In this document: piece after piece, positions 10,541-20,097 of the stretch
How positions within the stretch are numbered: the stretch's first letter is position 1
Layout: the number at the start of each line of letters is the position of its first letter
NCBI GenBank assembly: GCA_963170055.1
Contig: CAUJGJ010000397.1
Span: 7,261,001 to 7,325,000, forward strand
DNA: 64,000 nucleotides
Direction of reading: 5' to 3'
Source of the DNA: Halisarca cf. caerulea
Lineage: Eukaryota > Porifera > Demospongiae > Chondrillida > Halisarcidae
Program-made: the position numbers and the translations under genes
Notes under the pieces: generated by a model
The model's input: the letters and a program-made list of their open reading frames with translations, nothing else
Database searches by the model: none
Told to the model about the DNA's origin: nothing

Positions 10541-11395
10541 CTGCAGAAAATGTATACATGTTTAATGTTAACGATTGAATTTGGTGGATCAATTAGAGCG
10601 TACAATTTTAAGCTGGCACATGTTCAACTTAACATCAGTTCATGACTGGGTGAAATATACATAGGTTGAAATCTTTCAGGTGTGTACGAGTTTAACTATA
10701 TTGACGAGTCATGTATTGATATAAGGCCTATGTCAAGTTGTTAACTGGTTGGGTATTACAACTGGATCTTGTAGCAGCTTACATGGTCAAAATTTCCATA
10801 ACTATATTCAAAGTTAATAAACATTAATTTTACTCTCTGTCCTACTAACTAGCTGTTGTGTTCACCAACCTTCTGATGTTTTCCCAACTTGTAACACCTT
10901 CTTTATAGCCTTTATTTTATTTGCTGCTAAGAAAAAAAAACACAATACTAAATTCAATATATATCTATTAAACTATTTGCATACATACACTATGTACTTT
11001 TAAACTCCTGTAGCAGATTTCTCTTAACTTCATCAACTGGAGTCAGTATTCTCCTCATTTTCTTCTGTGCTAGAGTTTGGAAAGAATAAGTTGAGGTTTC
11101 CTCTGAACTGCACCAATAAGTATACCTGGAAGGTAATAATATTATACCTGAATAACTTGCAGAATACATGAAAGCCTTCCTTGCAGGAGATCCCACAGGG
11201 AGCCACCTTGTTTTCTTGGACCTCATTGGTGTTATTTGCCATTTACTTATTGTATTCTGTACATATGTACAATAAAGCACATGGGACAAAATTAATATTG
11301 ATTACAAGCAGTGGAACAGCTTGTAACAAATGGTCTAAATAACAGAACACCTCTGTATAACAACCACCGTGGTTTGACCCTAGGGTATATACATA
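10541..11395. other. No firm gene; one open minus-strand frame
   Basis: A 99-codon open frame on the minus strand (10990-11289) contains possible splice signals ('ccttccag' near 11132) but no recognised domain. It could hold an exon of the surrounding minus-strand gene. Otherwise nothing is seen. Confidence 0.3.
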
Positions 11396-11623
11396 TGTAA
11401 CGAAGTGACATTGATATTGTGTTGTACTTGTAGACTAATTGACAGTTAGCGTAATAATCTAAGTTTTAGGTACTAGATAGTAATGTTTTACGTGAGAGTT
11501 ACTAGGACGACCAGGGTGTTACCTCGTGGTCTAGAGTCTTCTTGAAAATCTATCATGTCTGATTCATTGGAGAAGTGAATGATTGAGTCGCCTTGCGAGG
11601 GAATCAGTGCTCGCGACGTTACA
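11396..11623 (+). mobile_element. 5' LTR of an LTR retrotransposon
   Basis: The 228-bp segment begins TGTAACG and ends CGTTACA, a 7-bp terminal inversion with the canonical TG...CA ends. Two bases downstream lies 'tggaggtccagccgaga', which has the position and TGG start of a tRNA primer-binding site. No 3' LTR or pol was found in the window, so the element is either truncated or its remainder was lost. Confidence 0.7.
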
Positions 11624-11794
11624 TTTGGAGGTCCAGCCGAGACCGACAAGCATCGGTCGGCCAAGTAGTATTTTTTTTTGCAGCCGGCAAGGGGGAAACG
11701 GCCCAATCACCGCCGCGTGATTAGAGGGCCTGTGAGTCGATACCCCTTGAGGAACGGTCGTACGACTACAGGGTGAGTATTGCTGAGGACAACA

Positions 11795-11935
11795 ATGGCG
11801 GGCACGGGTGCAGCGATTCGTCTACCCTTCCACTCGCAACGGGTCACAGGAGGCCAGATGCGGGCAATAGCCGAGGAATTGGAACTTGCAATGGATAGCA
11901 AATACAAGTATACCCTCAAGAGAAGGCAAAATTAG
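11795..11935 (+). CDS. Short gag-like leader ORF after the LTR (truncated)
   Basis: A 46-codon ORF starts ATGGCGGGC about 170 bp after the LTR and primer-binding-like site, where gag of a Ty3/Gypsy-type element would begin. It reads ...LPFHSQRVTGGQMRAIAEEL..., a helical N-terminal style seen in gag proteins, then stops at 11935. No capsid, zinc knuckle or pol follows. I cannot assign it by sequence alone; position is the main argument. Confidence 0.4.
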   Translation: MAGTGAAIRLPFHSQRVTGGQMRAIAEELELAMDSKYKYTLKRRQN

Positions 11936-12495
11936 TACTCACTATCAGAGGTACATACTTTCTACTGTATCCATGCAAGACTGGTGCTTTAACATAACAA
12001 TGAGTACTTACTATCCATGGAGGAGTGTTGACTAACCCAGGTACTTACTAACAGAGTTTGACTGTATAGACTGCTTACAACTTTGCTGTACATTTTCACA
12101 TGAACCAACTGTAACCTTAATGTCTTCTTTGGAAAATTTGGGCAACTGGTGTGGCTGTATTCTTGGAGATGTGATCTACAGCCAAAGGAAGACTTCTAAA
12201 CGATGTTCATGCACGTGTACTTTTGACAGTTCGAGCATAATTCAGAAATCACATAGAAAAAAGTAAACTGCCGGTTTTAATTGTGTTACCTTTAAGTTAA
12301 TAAATTTACACATTTACACACATTGTATTTGCATTGATTCCTTCACATACATACGTACGTAGTTACAGTCACTACTATTTGTTTGCATAAATACAATCAA
12401 TAATCCATGCAGTACGTTTTTCGAGACCCTAATGTACAGCTCAGGGAAGTGGAATGTATGTATCACAACATGCAGTCTTTCCAGATATCTCATAC
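11936..12495. other. No gene recognised
   Basis: AT-rich spacer between the LTR fragment and the next candidate exon of the minus-strand gene. Nothing else is seen. Confidence 0.35.
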
Positions 12496-12588
12496 AGGAA
12501 AATTATAATCCTTCACCTTTTGAATTTGTGATTGTTGGTATGATGATTTCTTTTTTTCCCCTTTGGTCGTTTGGCTTTACCTGAAAGT
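12495..12588 (-). CDS. Candidate basic C-terminal exon
   Basis: On the minus strand a 'ccactttcag' acceptor is followed by GKAKRPKGKKRNHH and a stop after KFKR. The lysine/arginine clusters look like a nuclear localisation or nucleic-acid-binding tail. It is in the same orientation as the ATPase exons upstream and could be an alternative last exon. Short and without homology evidence. Confidence 0.3.
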
Positions 12589-13140
12589 GGTTATTTGATT
12601 TATACTACAATACAACACAATACAATTATGCTTGGGTGAAGTGTTGCTCCAAAGCTTACCTGTATTTCTTGGTGTCTTCCTTTTTCTGTGGAAAGAAGAT
12701 GTGTAACCACGTGTGTTACTCCTCTCATCTATTATCAAAGGGAAGTATGTATAAGCAGTACACTACACAGTCAGATCTTTTGTCACTGTTTGACCTGAAC
12801 CATGAGTACATATGTACATACCTTCAGAGGTAGATGAAATTGGAGAAATGTCTCTGAATTTTTCCAGTTGGCTGTGGTAGTTTCTGTAGTGATTGGACCT
12901 ACAACATACGTATTGTTACAGCTATAGTATTGACCTATGACTCAAAGTACATGTTGATGATTGACAGCCTGTTACTTATGTACTTAAATGCCATAGAAAA
13001 GGTTGACTGTGTGTATCGGAAGTGCTTTTGTCTGCAAAATCTTCAATATTATATGTTTCTATGAATTCAAAGAAAAAAAACACTCAAAACCATAAAGGCT
13101 GTTCGCAACATTCCATTCTAGATAATGAATGTGCAGCTTA

Positions 13141-14236
13141 CCTTGAGCTTCCACCAAACCCACCACTGTTGGTGTTCTTGTGGAAGGGCCTGCATGTGCC
13201 AGTGCTGTGTACAAGATGTTTTTCAAATTGATATGTACTACGTAGTACATTGTACATACGTATGTGCTTTCTAATGTCCATTTAGTCACTTACCAGAAGG
13301 AGTTGTACTTGGAGTTGTGACATCAAAGTCACTGTCTGTGTCTCCAATTGGCTGTGCAGAACTAGTACCTTGACAGGAAATTAAAGTGGCATTGAGTAAG
13401 CAGGTCAAAATGGTACATGTGCAAAAGTAAACTACAGACGTATATCAGTATAGCCTGTTTAAAAATTGCTTTTTGGACATGTCTGCAGTAAAATTGAAGT
13501 AAATGAGACCTGGCTTAGCTGCACATTTCTGTGCCTGTAATTTTGCAGATAGAGTGAGGTACTTACATATAGTACATATAAGTGGATAAGTAACATGTTT
13601 GTAGTATGACCCAGTGCAGATCTGATCTGGGGAACTGTGGGTGGATGGTGAGGAAACAGACATGTCATGCTATGTAGATACACAAGTAAGGTTATACTGT
13701 ATCTATACTGTCATTAGAAACTCTACCAAATGTTGCTTTTCTCTGTGGTCTCCTCTTCCTTCGCGCCTCAATTCTTTTTGCTATCCGATCTCTGGTTTCT
13801 AAGAAGAGCAGATTTTTTCCATATCCAAAATGTTACAAAGTAGACATAATTCGCCTTCTTATATGTACGTGCCTTGTGATAAGATGAGAATGAATTGTTC
13901 GGGGATGTCTTTGTATGGGATACACACACAGCTAACAGCAATACTGCTACTGTCCCTCTCTATAACCTTCTTCTTTTCACCTGGCCTGAGGAAATACTGT
14001 GTAGTCCTGCTTTTGCACCCTTTCCTGTTTCTTATTAGTGTGCGGAGCAAAGACTCCTCAATGTGGTTGATGCCATACTGGTCCAAAAGGCCAAGTAGGG
14101 CAGGAATGCAGATCCCCACACCTTCTATTGGCCTTCTGGTGTGTGGTATCGTATGGATGGGTTCACTGCTGTTAAAATCTGTGGAGTATTTCTTGGTGTT
14201 ATACATTGCATTACACCTTTCTGTTGTATGACCAAT
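13141..14236 (-). CDS. C-terminal exons of the P-loop ATPase-like gene
   Basis: Minus-strand exon candidates downstream of the ATPase core. About 13859-14220 is a long exon (RCNAMYNTKKYS..., RRPIEGVGICIPALLGLLDQ, SRTTQYFLRPGEKK), a compact mixed domain I do not recognise. About 13727-13798 is the basic ETRDRIAKRIEARRKRRPQR. About 13294-13371 is acidic and Ser/Thr-rich, with an acceptor and a 'gtaagtg' donor. 13141-13189 reads TRTPTVVGLVEAQ. The order suggests a globular domain followed by a basic nuclear-type tail. The phase at the junction to the upstream exon was not resolved. Confidence 0.5.
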
Positions 14237-14286
14237 GCTTACATGTACGTACATTTGTAAGTTTACATGCATGATCAAATGCTCAC

Positions 14287-15717
14287 TTCACTGGTATCTG
14301 ACAGTTGACTCAGATCAGCCAGATACTTTCCCAGTGGTATTTCGAGTGGAATTTTGGCTCCTTGATATTTGCTGATACATGGAGCCATGTCAGAAGCAAA
14401 AAACAAACGTACTTCATCCTCAGGCATCTTGACTTTGCTTGCGATCTTTGTATAGAAAAGAGATTGAGTTGTGTCAATGTTTTGTATGTGCACGTGAGAA
14501 CCTACATACAATACTTACTTGCATGGTGAGCCATAAAAGTCTTGTGTATCCAACAGCTAGCCGTTCATCAATGGTGTTCACTGTGCTGTCCAGTACGAAA
14601 GATTTAAGATCACCAAGTTCTGGTGGTGGTAGCCTTGAAAACTTGTGCCCCATCTTGAGGGCACTCCTGATTGCTCCTGACAATTTTGGTTTTGTTGCAT
14701 TGAACTTTTCAACGGCATCAAGGTTGTAAGCAAGCTCGTGGTTGAAGGGAATGATGGTGGCTCTTGCTATGTATCTACAGTATGTACATGGCATGCCATA
14801 GACATTTTGTGTACGTTCATTGTGACTGCATGATGACTACTGACACAGTAGTGAGTTGAAAAATCAGTCATATCTAGAACCAACTCTAATTTTATTTGAT
14901 GCAACTGTGATGGTATCTAGTGTGTATATATGTGTACATACGTACGTATACGTACCTTTCTTCTTCTTGTGCTATAGCTTGAACAATAAAATCGTTAGCA
15001 CAAACGATAGGTACCGTCCTTGTTGAACTTGTCATCTTTGCAGATCCTAGTATGCCACCTCCAAAGCAATTCATCAGGATGGTTTTGAGCTGACGGATAT
15101 CAGAGGGGTCGTCATAGACAAATGGCAAACCAGCCCAGAGCATTTTGTTAAGTTCAGCATCTGTAATGTCTTTGACTGGTTTGCCTCTTTGCCCTACCAC
15201 AGACACACAAACTTCTGAAGCAATTGTCTTCCCTCGATTTTTTGCTCCAAATGCAATTGGTATGAAGCAGTTTATATACATTTCTACTGACTTCTCGTAA
15301 AATAGAGACAAAATGGTGGCACCTGCGGGTTCACATACTGGTATGGATTGCACTAGCTCATAAGGGTTAGAAAAAAATCCTACTCACTGAGTAGAAATAG
15401 TGAGCTCATGAGGTTTTGCCCTAAGCATTTGTGAAGAATGTCTTTAACACAACTCAGGGACATATCGTCAGGAGGCTCCACTTCCTTCGGTACTTTAATC
15501 CCCATTGCTTCTAGTATACCTGCATTAATTTTGTAACATATTATTATACTATTATGTACAAGATCTTGCTTATATTTATGTCTTACCTGGAAGCATAATT
15601 GGAGGGTTGTCAACAGGTCTTCCTTTGCTGGTTAGGATTCTATTGCTGTCAAAAACAAAGACGTCAGCTTCTGGCTGCTTCCCAAGGCAAACGACTGCTC
15701 TTTTTTGGTCATCTGAA
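14287..15717 (-). CDS. P-loop ATPase core exons (SF3-helicase/DUF927-like), intron-containing
   Basis: Five minus-strand exons read cleanly: 15587-15717, 15388-15521, 14956-15352, 14519-14774 and 14287-14445, each with GT/AG borders. The third holds an ATPase core: Walker A GAKNRGKT, Walker B LPFVYDDP and a sensor-like PIVCANDF. The fourth continues with an arginine-bearing RYIARATIIPF, the pattern seen at the end of SF3/P4-type helicase and related AAA+ cores. A preceding segment (RAVVCLGKQPEADVFVFDSN) may be an N-terminal binding domain. The exon 3-4 junction is in phase and restores the ATPase motif order. What substrate it acts on cannot be told; a replication- or transposon-linked helicase role is inference. 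No stop occurs inside these exons. Confidence 0.65.
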
Positions 15718-15799
15718 CTACAAGACATGAATGTGGTTATGTACGCATGTCATGGCTGTAAACATCTATATAATATTATAATTTAGTATGCTTCTATTC

Positions 15800-16060
15800 A
15801 TGTATGCAAGCGTGCAAAAAATGTGTTATACAAGTATGCATGCATGCAAGTATTCTTGAATACATACAGTATGTAACACACATACGTACTTGCCTAAGAA
15901 TACCTACGTACGTACCTACACACATACATATACAGCTTGCAGTACATGCACACATACTTTGGTACAGTCATACACTGCATACACACATACACGTGTGTAT
16001 TCATTTACATCAATTCTTATGCACATGCACACATTTATACTCACATACAGCAAACTAAAA
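15800..16060. repeat. Imperfect CA/TACG-rich simple sequence
   Basis: Many 'catacgta', 'catgcatgcaagt' and 'cacacata' motifs without a fixed period. The small open frames here (for example the Cys/His-rich ones) are simple-repeat translations. Confidence 0.6.
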
Positions 16061-16077
16061 TTAGCACAGGTCGTTAC

Positions 16078-16138
16078 CTATGGCTTCAGAGTCTGACAGA
16101 ATTAGTGGGGGTGCATGTGTGGGAATTAGCACCTGTTG
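16078..16138 (-). CDS. Duplicated exon copy 1 (of the ATPase-like gene region)
   Basis: Minus strand, 61 nt, with a 'gactag' acceptor and 'gtaacg' donor. It encodes QQVLIPTHAPPLILSDSEA and closely matches the segment 115 bp upstream on the same strand. Tandem exon duplicates of this kind can be spliced mutually exclusively. Its length differs by one base from copy 2, so they cannot both keep the same downstream frame unless donor use differs. Confidence 0.45.
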
Positions 16139-16192
16139 CTAGTCAGGTTGAAATTAACTGATATCCCCTCTTATGTGGGTGTAGGTGGTTAC

Positions 16193-16252
16193 CATGGCTA
16201 CAGAGTCTGGCAGAATTGGTGGTGGTGTATGCATGGGAATTAGCACCTGTTG
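16193..16252 (-). CDS. Duplicated exon copy 2
   Basis: Minus strand, 60 nt, with a 'gagtag' acceptor and 'gtaacc' donor. It encodes QQVLIPMHTPPPILPDSVAM, a close paralogue of copy 1. The segment immediately upstream (about 16258-16355, reading HVFLKAASALLVAGVKDAI after a 'tttgcttag' acceptor) looks like a further exon. Read contiguously with copy 2 it meets TAG, so splicing between them or a mutation must be assumed. Confidence 0.45.
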
Positions 16253-16653
16253 CTACTCAGGTGAAAGTTCATTGACAATTGCATCCTTCACACCAGCAAC
16301 AAGAAGTGCAGAAGCTGCTTTGAGAAAAACGTGCCCACCAACCCGATGCAGAGCTAAGCAAAAGGGTATAAACTAATGGGAATAAGGTAGACTAGGGGAG
16401 AATGAATGATAGTACTATAGAGATTAGGTATATGTGAGCCAGATTGCTGTCTGGCTTGCCATTTTAGTCTAAAATGTGGCAAGCTTGCCCCCCTTCAGTG
16501 ATGACATACAACAGCATGTATGTTACTATTCTCCCAAAGGGACAAGTCATATAGGCAGGTACACCCATGATGAATTGAGGGTCCTGGTATATACTGCATG
16601 GTCATGGGCTTCAGTCTGAGAAGGGGGACATTCACTAATACGTATACAGTAGA

Positions 16654-16655
16654 AT

Positions 16656-16718
<63 letters not shown>

Positions 16719-16724
16719 CATGCA

Positions 16725-16760
<36 letters not shown>

Positions 16761-16801
16761 TCAGTGTGTGTGTGTGTGTGTGCGTGCGTGCGTGCGTGTG
16801 T
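16654..16801. repeat. (CA)n then (TG)n microsatellite with inverted symmetry
   Basis: A CA run of about 58 bp, a short 'catgcatgcacaag' spacer, and TG runs with TGCG interruptions. CA followed by TG makes a potential hairpin. Confidence 0.9.
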
Positions 16802-17082
16802 TCATGTGCATTGTAAGATGTGGTAGCTTTAGAACGAAAAGTCTGCAGTGCTCCAAGTGAGATAGAAAGTGACTAAAATGATATAAAACAATATAATGCA
16901 TCAGGTGTTGTTACCAATATTTAAAACAATGGGCTATACAGAAGAATCAACGGTAATTATTGACATAATGAATGGATAATACCTAGACAAGACTCTGAAC
17001 TTACTGCATGTGTGTTTTTGTGTGTTGGAACTACATATAGAATTAGCATGGGGCATGTAGAATCTGTGCATATGCATTGTAC

Positions 17083-17229
17083 AAACCCTTGCTCATTGTA
17101 GTCGTCCAGTAAGTCCATGGCCAGTTCCTTTAACTTTGTTTTGGACAAATTAAGCATTGGGTGCCCATTTTGTAGGGCGAGTTGCATTGCTCTGTTGATC
17201 TTGTCCCCATTACCACTGTTGAATGTGGC
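17083..17229 (-). CDS. Candidate exon, helical segment
   Basis: The minus strand reads ATFNSGNGDKINRAMQLALQ, then a Leu/Lys-rich helical stretch and ...DDYNEQGF before a 'gtacaat' donor. The acceptor is 'tttctgag'. It lies upstream and in the same orientation as the ATPase exons. No domain recognised. Confidence 0.4.
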
Positions 17230-17839
17230 CTCAGAAATGAAACATTGCCTATATATATATATATATAAAAATAAGATATTATGTACATACGTATAGTTTT
17301 GTCAGGCCCAAATTTGTTGCCACTCGTAAGCAACTTTTTTTACCACACCCTCACATGATGTACAAATAGCACAATTACGTACTTCATTTTCCCTAACATC
17401 TAAAGGAATTAGTTGCATAATTGTTTTTGATAGCTTAGCTAGAAAGTGCTGGAATGCCTACGTACAGGGCCGGGGGAACCACCTAGGTCACTCAGGCCAT
17501 GGCCTGACCAAAGTTTGTGAAGTACGTAGCAAAGAAAATAGGGGTTGAATCTATTACTCACACACCTACAGTACCAGTCTGCACAGATATTTTTGGGTAC
17601 TTTTGCTGACTTTGAACACTAGCTATAGTAAACTATATATTCAAATAATGCTGAAGTGCCGGAAATCACTTTGGGGAGGAGGCAAAAGGTTAAAATTTCA
17701 AACAATGTGACCGCAATTATTGCCTGAGCAATTCAAACACAGCTTCCCCAGCCCTGACTTATATGCAAGCTTCAGGCTTTTCAAAGTGTAAAACACAGAA
17801 TCTGCTACTGGTAGTAAGCAGTGTAAAAGAAAAACTTAC
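17230..17839. other. Intronic or intergenic, nothing recognised
   Basis: Contains a short TA run near 17251-17267 and otherwise unique AT-rich sequence. Confidence 0.35.
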
Positions 17840-17914
17840 CCATACTCCACCCTACCAGATGTTATCTGTGTGACATCCAGGATGAAGCCTTTCAACTCCT
17901 GTACTGGGCATCCA
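17840..17914 (-). CDS. Candidate exon resembling an OB-fold strand pattern
   Basis: After a poly-C tract and CAG acceptor the minus strand reads CPVQELKGFILDVTQITSGR before a GTAAGT donor. The alternating hydrophobic pattern is like a first OB-fold strand of RPA-type proteins, but it is too short to assign. It is probably an upstream exon of the ATPase-like gene. Confidence 0.35.
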
Positions 17915-17969
17915 CTGGGGGGGGGGGGGGGTAAAACGTCTGCTGTTATCCTCAGACTGATGTTACCAA

Positions 17970-18040
17970 CCCTCTTTTTAGGGGCTGCCGCAGGCAGCCC
18001 CTATATTGTTTTCATTTGGACTTCCGGTGTGTAACGCTCG

Positions 18041-18075
<35 letters not shown>

Positions 18076-18335
18076 GGATTTGAAGGAAAGTCTTATAATA
18101 GAGAATTTATATAATAGTAATAGAGAAGTATGAATTTATACAGAAATGAGTTATAGGAATTGTTTTGAGAACAATTGCCAAATATGGCAATTGTTTTCAA
18201 AACAATCGTCCAGTTACAATAAACAGTATGTTTAATGAATGTTCAGCTGTGCACTTACCCTCCAATGCTTTGCAAGTGATTCGAGTGCGTGGGGCGGCAG
18301 CCCCCACGAGTTTTTAACTCGAATTATTTGTTTTC
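17970..18335 (+). mobile_element. Composite hairpin MITE: type 1 joined to type 2 at a TA run
   Basis: The left part (about 17975-18045) is the reverse complement of the type 1 unit at 6931-6998, including the AGGGGCTGCC-gcag-GCAGCCCCT-type hairpin. A TA run (about 18046-18070) follows. The right part is the reverse complement of the type 2 unit at 5190-5425, ending in a nested palindrome: outer ATTCGAG ... CTCGAAT and inner GTGGGGcggcagCCCCCAC. Both halves share a GGGGCTGCCGC core at their outer ends. No ORF is present. Confidence 0.7.
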
Positions 18336-19191
18336 TTGCCTATCAGCATAATAGATCAAGTGATTTTCGTAGTCCACCTGAAAACTCATTGCAGTTTGCT
18401 CCACTAGCACTTTGTGGATGTGCCATGCAGCCTCTGCTTTTATTGCTGATTTCCCGAACACCGTGATGATTATTCATTGTTTGTGGTCAGGATTACTCTT
18501 TGTTGTGTGGTGATAACTGCTGGAAGGGATACAGGACCAAAGGCGCTAATATTGAAGCGCCTCTGGCAATATTAGCGCCTTCAATCCTATATTTTGGCAA
18601 TTGACCGTCCGTGCATTAATCTCGCGTAGACTTAGTCACTACCCGTGCATCCGTCCACATGCTATAAAATACAAGGAAGAGACGAGAGCACTTTTAGCCC
18701 TAAAGGATGATATTTGTTCCACCAGCCTCTAGGCGCCGAAAGCTATCCGTGCAAATCCACAAATCGGAATAAACTAAACAATGCTGGTGTAAATTTGCTC
18801 AGACGAAGCAGGAAAGGCACGTTCGTCTATCAAGTAAGCCAATAAATTTTTTGACGTCAGAAGAAACACAAAACAAAGCGTGGTGTAGTTTCTTCTATAA
18901 TTTCTGAATTATGTTTCAAGGATGCTGAGCGTTTACCTCGACTATTATCCCTTGGAGTTCGATTGCCGTCCTTCACGATCGCGAATTAAACTGCCTTCAT
19001 ATGTTTGGATCGTTTTAAAGAGGTCTGACTGTATTATGGTATGTAAAGCTGACTGAATAAGGTATAATTATATGCAATATACATGCAGACTTGCTGCACA
19101 CATAGGCAGAGGATAATTGTAAATGAACGCATAAGAATTTGAAGGTGACAAAATCATGCTTATTGAGTTACTCAGCAATGGTACTTGTCCA
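18336..19191. other. No gene recognised; contains a perfect hairpin and TATA-like motif
   Basis: AAGGCGCTAATATTG (18540-18554) is perfectly inverted at 18567-18581 across a 12-nt loop. 'ctataaaatac' at about 18662 looks like a TATA element on the plus strand, but no ORF or known RNA follows it. Nothing else is recognised. Confidence 0.4.
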
Positions 19192-20097
19192 TTATGCTTT
19201 CTTTGGAAGGATTGGTTTCTTGCCTTGTTGGTGGCACTTCTCAGTATACTTATTTCTTTGGATTACCATGCGATGAAGGTAGAAAATGTGGTGTGTCTTT
19301 GTCATAGAGCTTACAATTGACTTGTATCGTCCTGCCCATATGAAAGTCTGTTCCCCGGCTTGAGTGTTGAAATCAGGATTTGCATGTTTGAATGTGGCAG
19401 GTGAATATTTTTCTTTGCATTGTATGCCTGTGTGGTTAGGATAATGAAACGTATCAATTATTTTCACTAAATCCAGCCACGCAGTGTCTAGAGGGGGTGG
19501 AAGTGGCAGTGGCTGTTGTGCAATCTTGATGCGATCCAAGTTGCACATATTGTCATATGCCAGTGTCATATTCTTGCATGTGTCACGGCTGTGACTGGCT
19601 ATCACTCGTGGCAGGGATGTTAACCAGTGCAAAAGGATGAAGAACACCTGAGTTGGTGATTCTGACCTGAAAGACCGTAAGTGATAATGTAAAGACTACA
19701 CCTGTAGATCAGTTTCCAATATTGCAAACATTTTCATGCAATGTGTGAAAGATACCCTTACATTTATGAACATGTAAAATGTTTGGTTTGTAGTAACCTC
19801 AACCAGGGATTCATGTGTACTAGTAACAGAGTTATGTATGTGCGTGAATACCCATGATTGATTGTTTAGCTGTAGAGTGCGTATTTGCCAACATACACCA
19901 TGCTGAAAGTTGTACGAGGACAAGGTTTATTAATATACATATGTACCTGTATAAGGGTTGCCACATGTCAATGTGCCCTCCTGCCCTTACAATAACTTGG
20001 TGCCCCCGTGACCACTTCCTCAGCTTTTTAGGCTCTCCTAAATTCTTGGTACACAGCTGCCCTGTTGTTTGAGCTCCATATAGCATTTGTGGATGTC

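Noticed and set aside
16495..16860. ORFs across the CA/TG tract
   Set aside because: Simple-repeat translations.
18655..18700. TATA-like promoter for a small RNA
   Set aside because: TATAAAA is present, but no recognisable RNA or ORF follows; kept only as a note.
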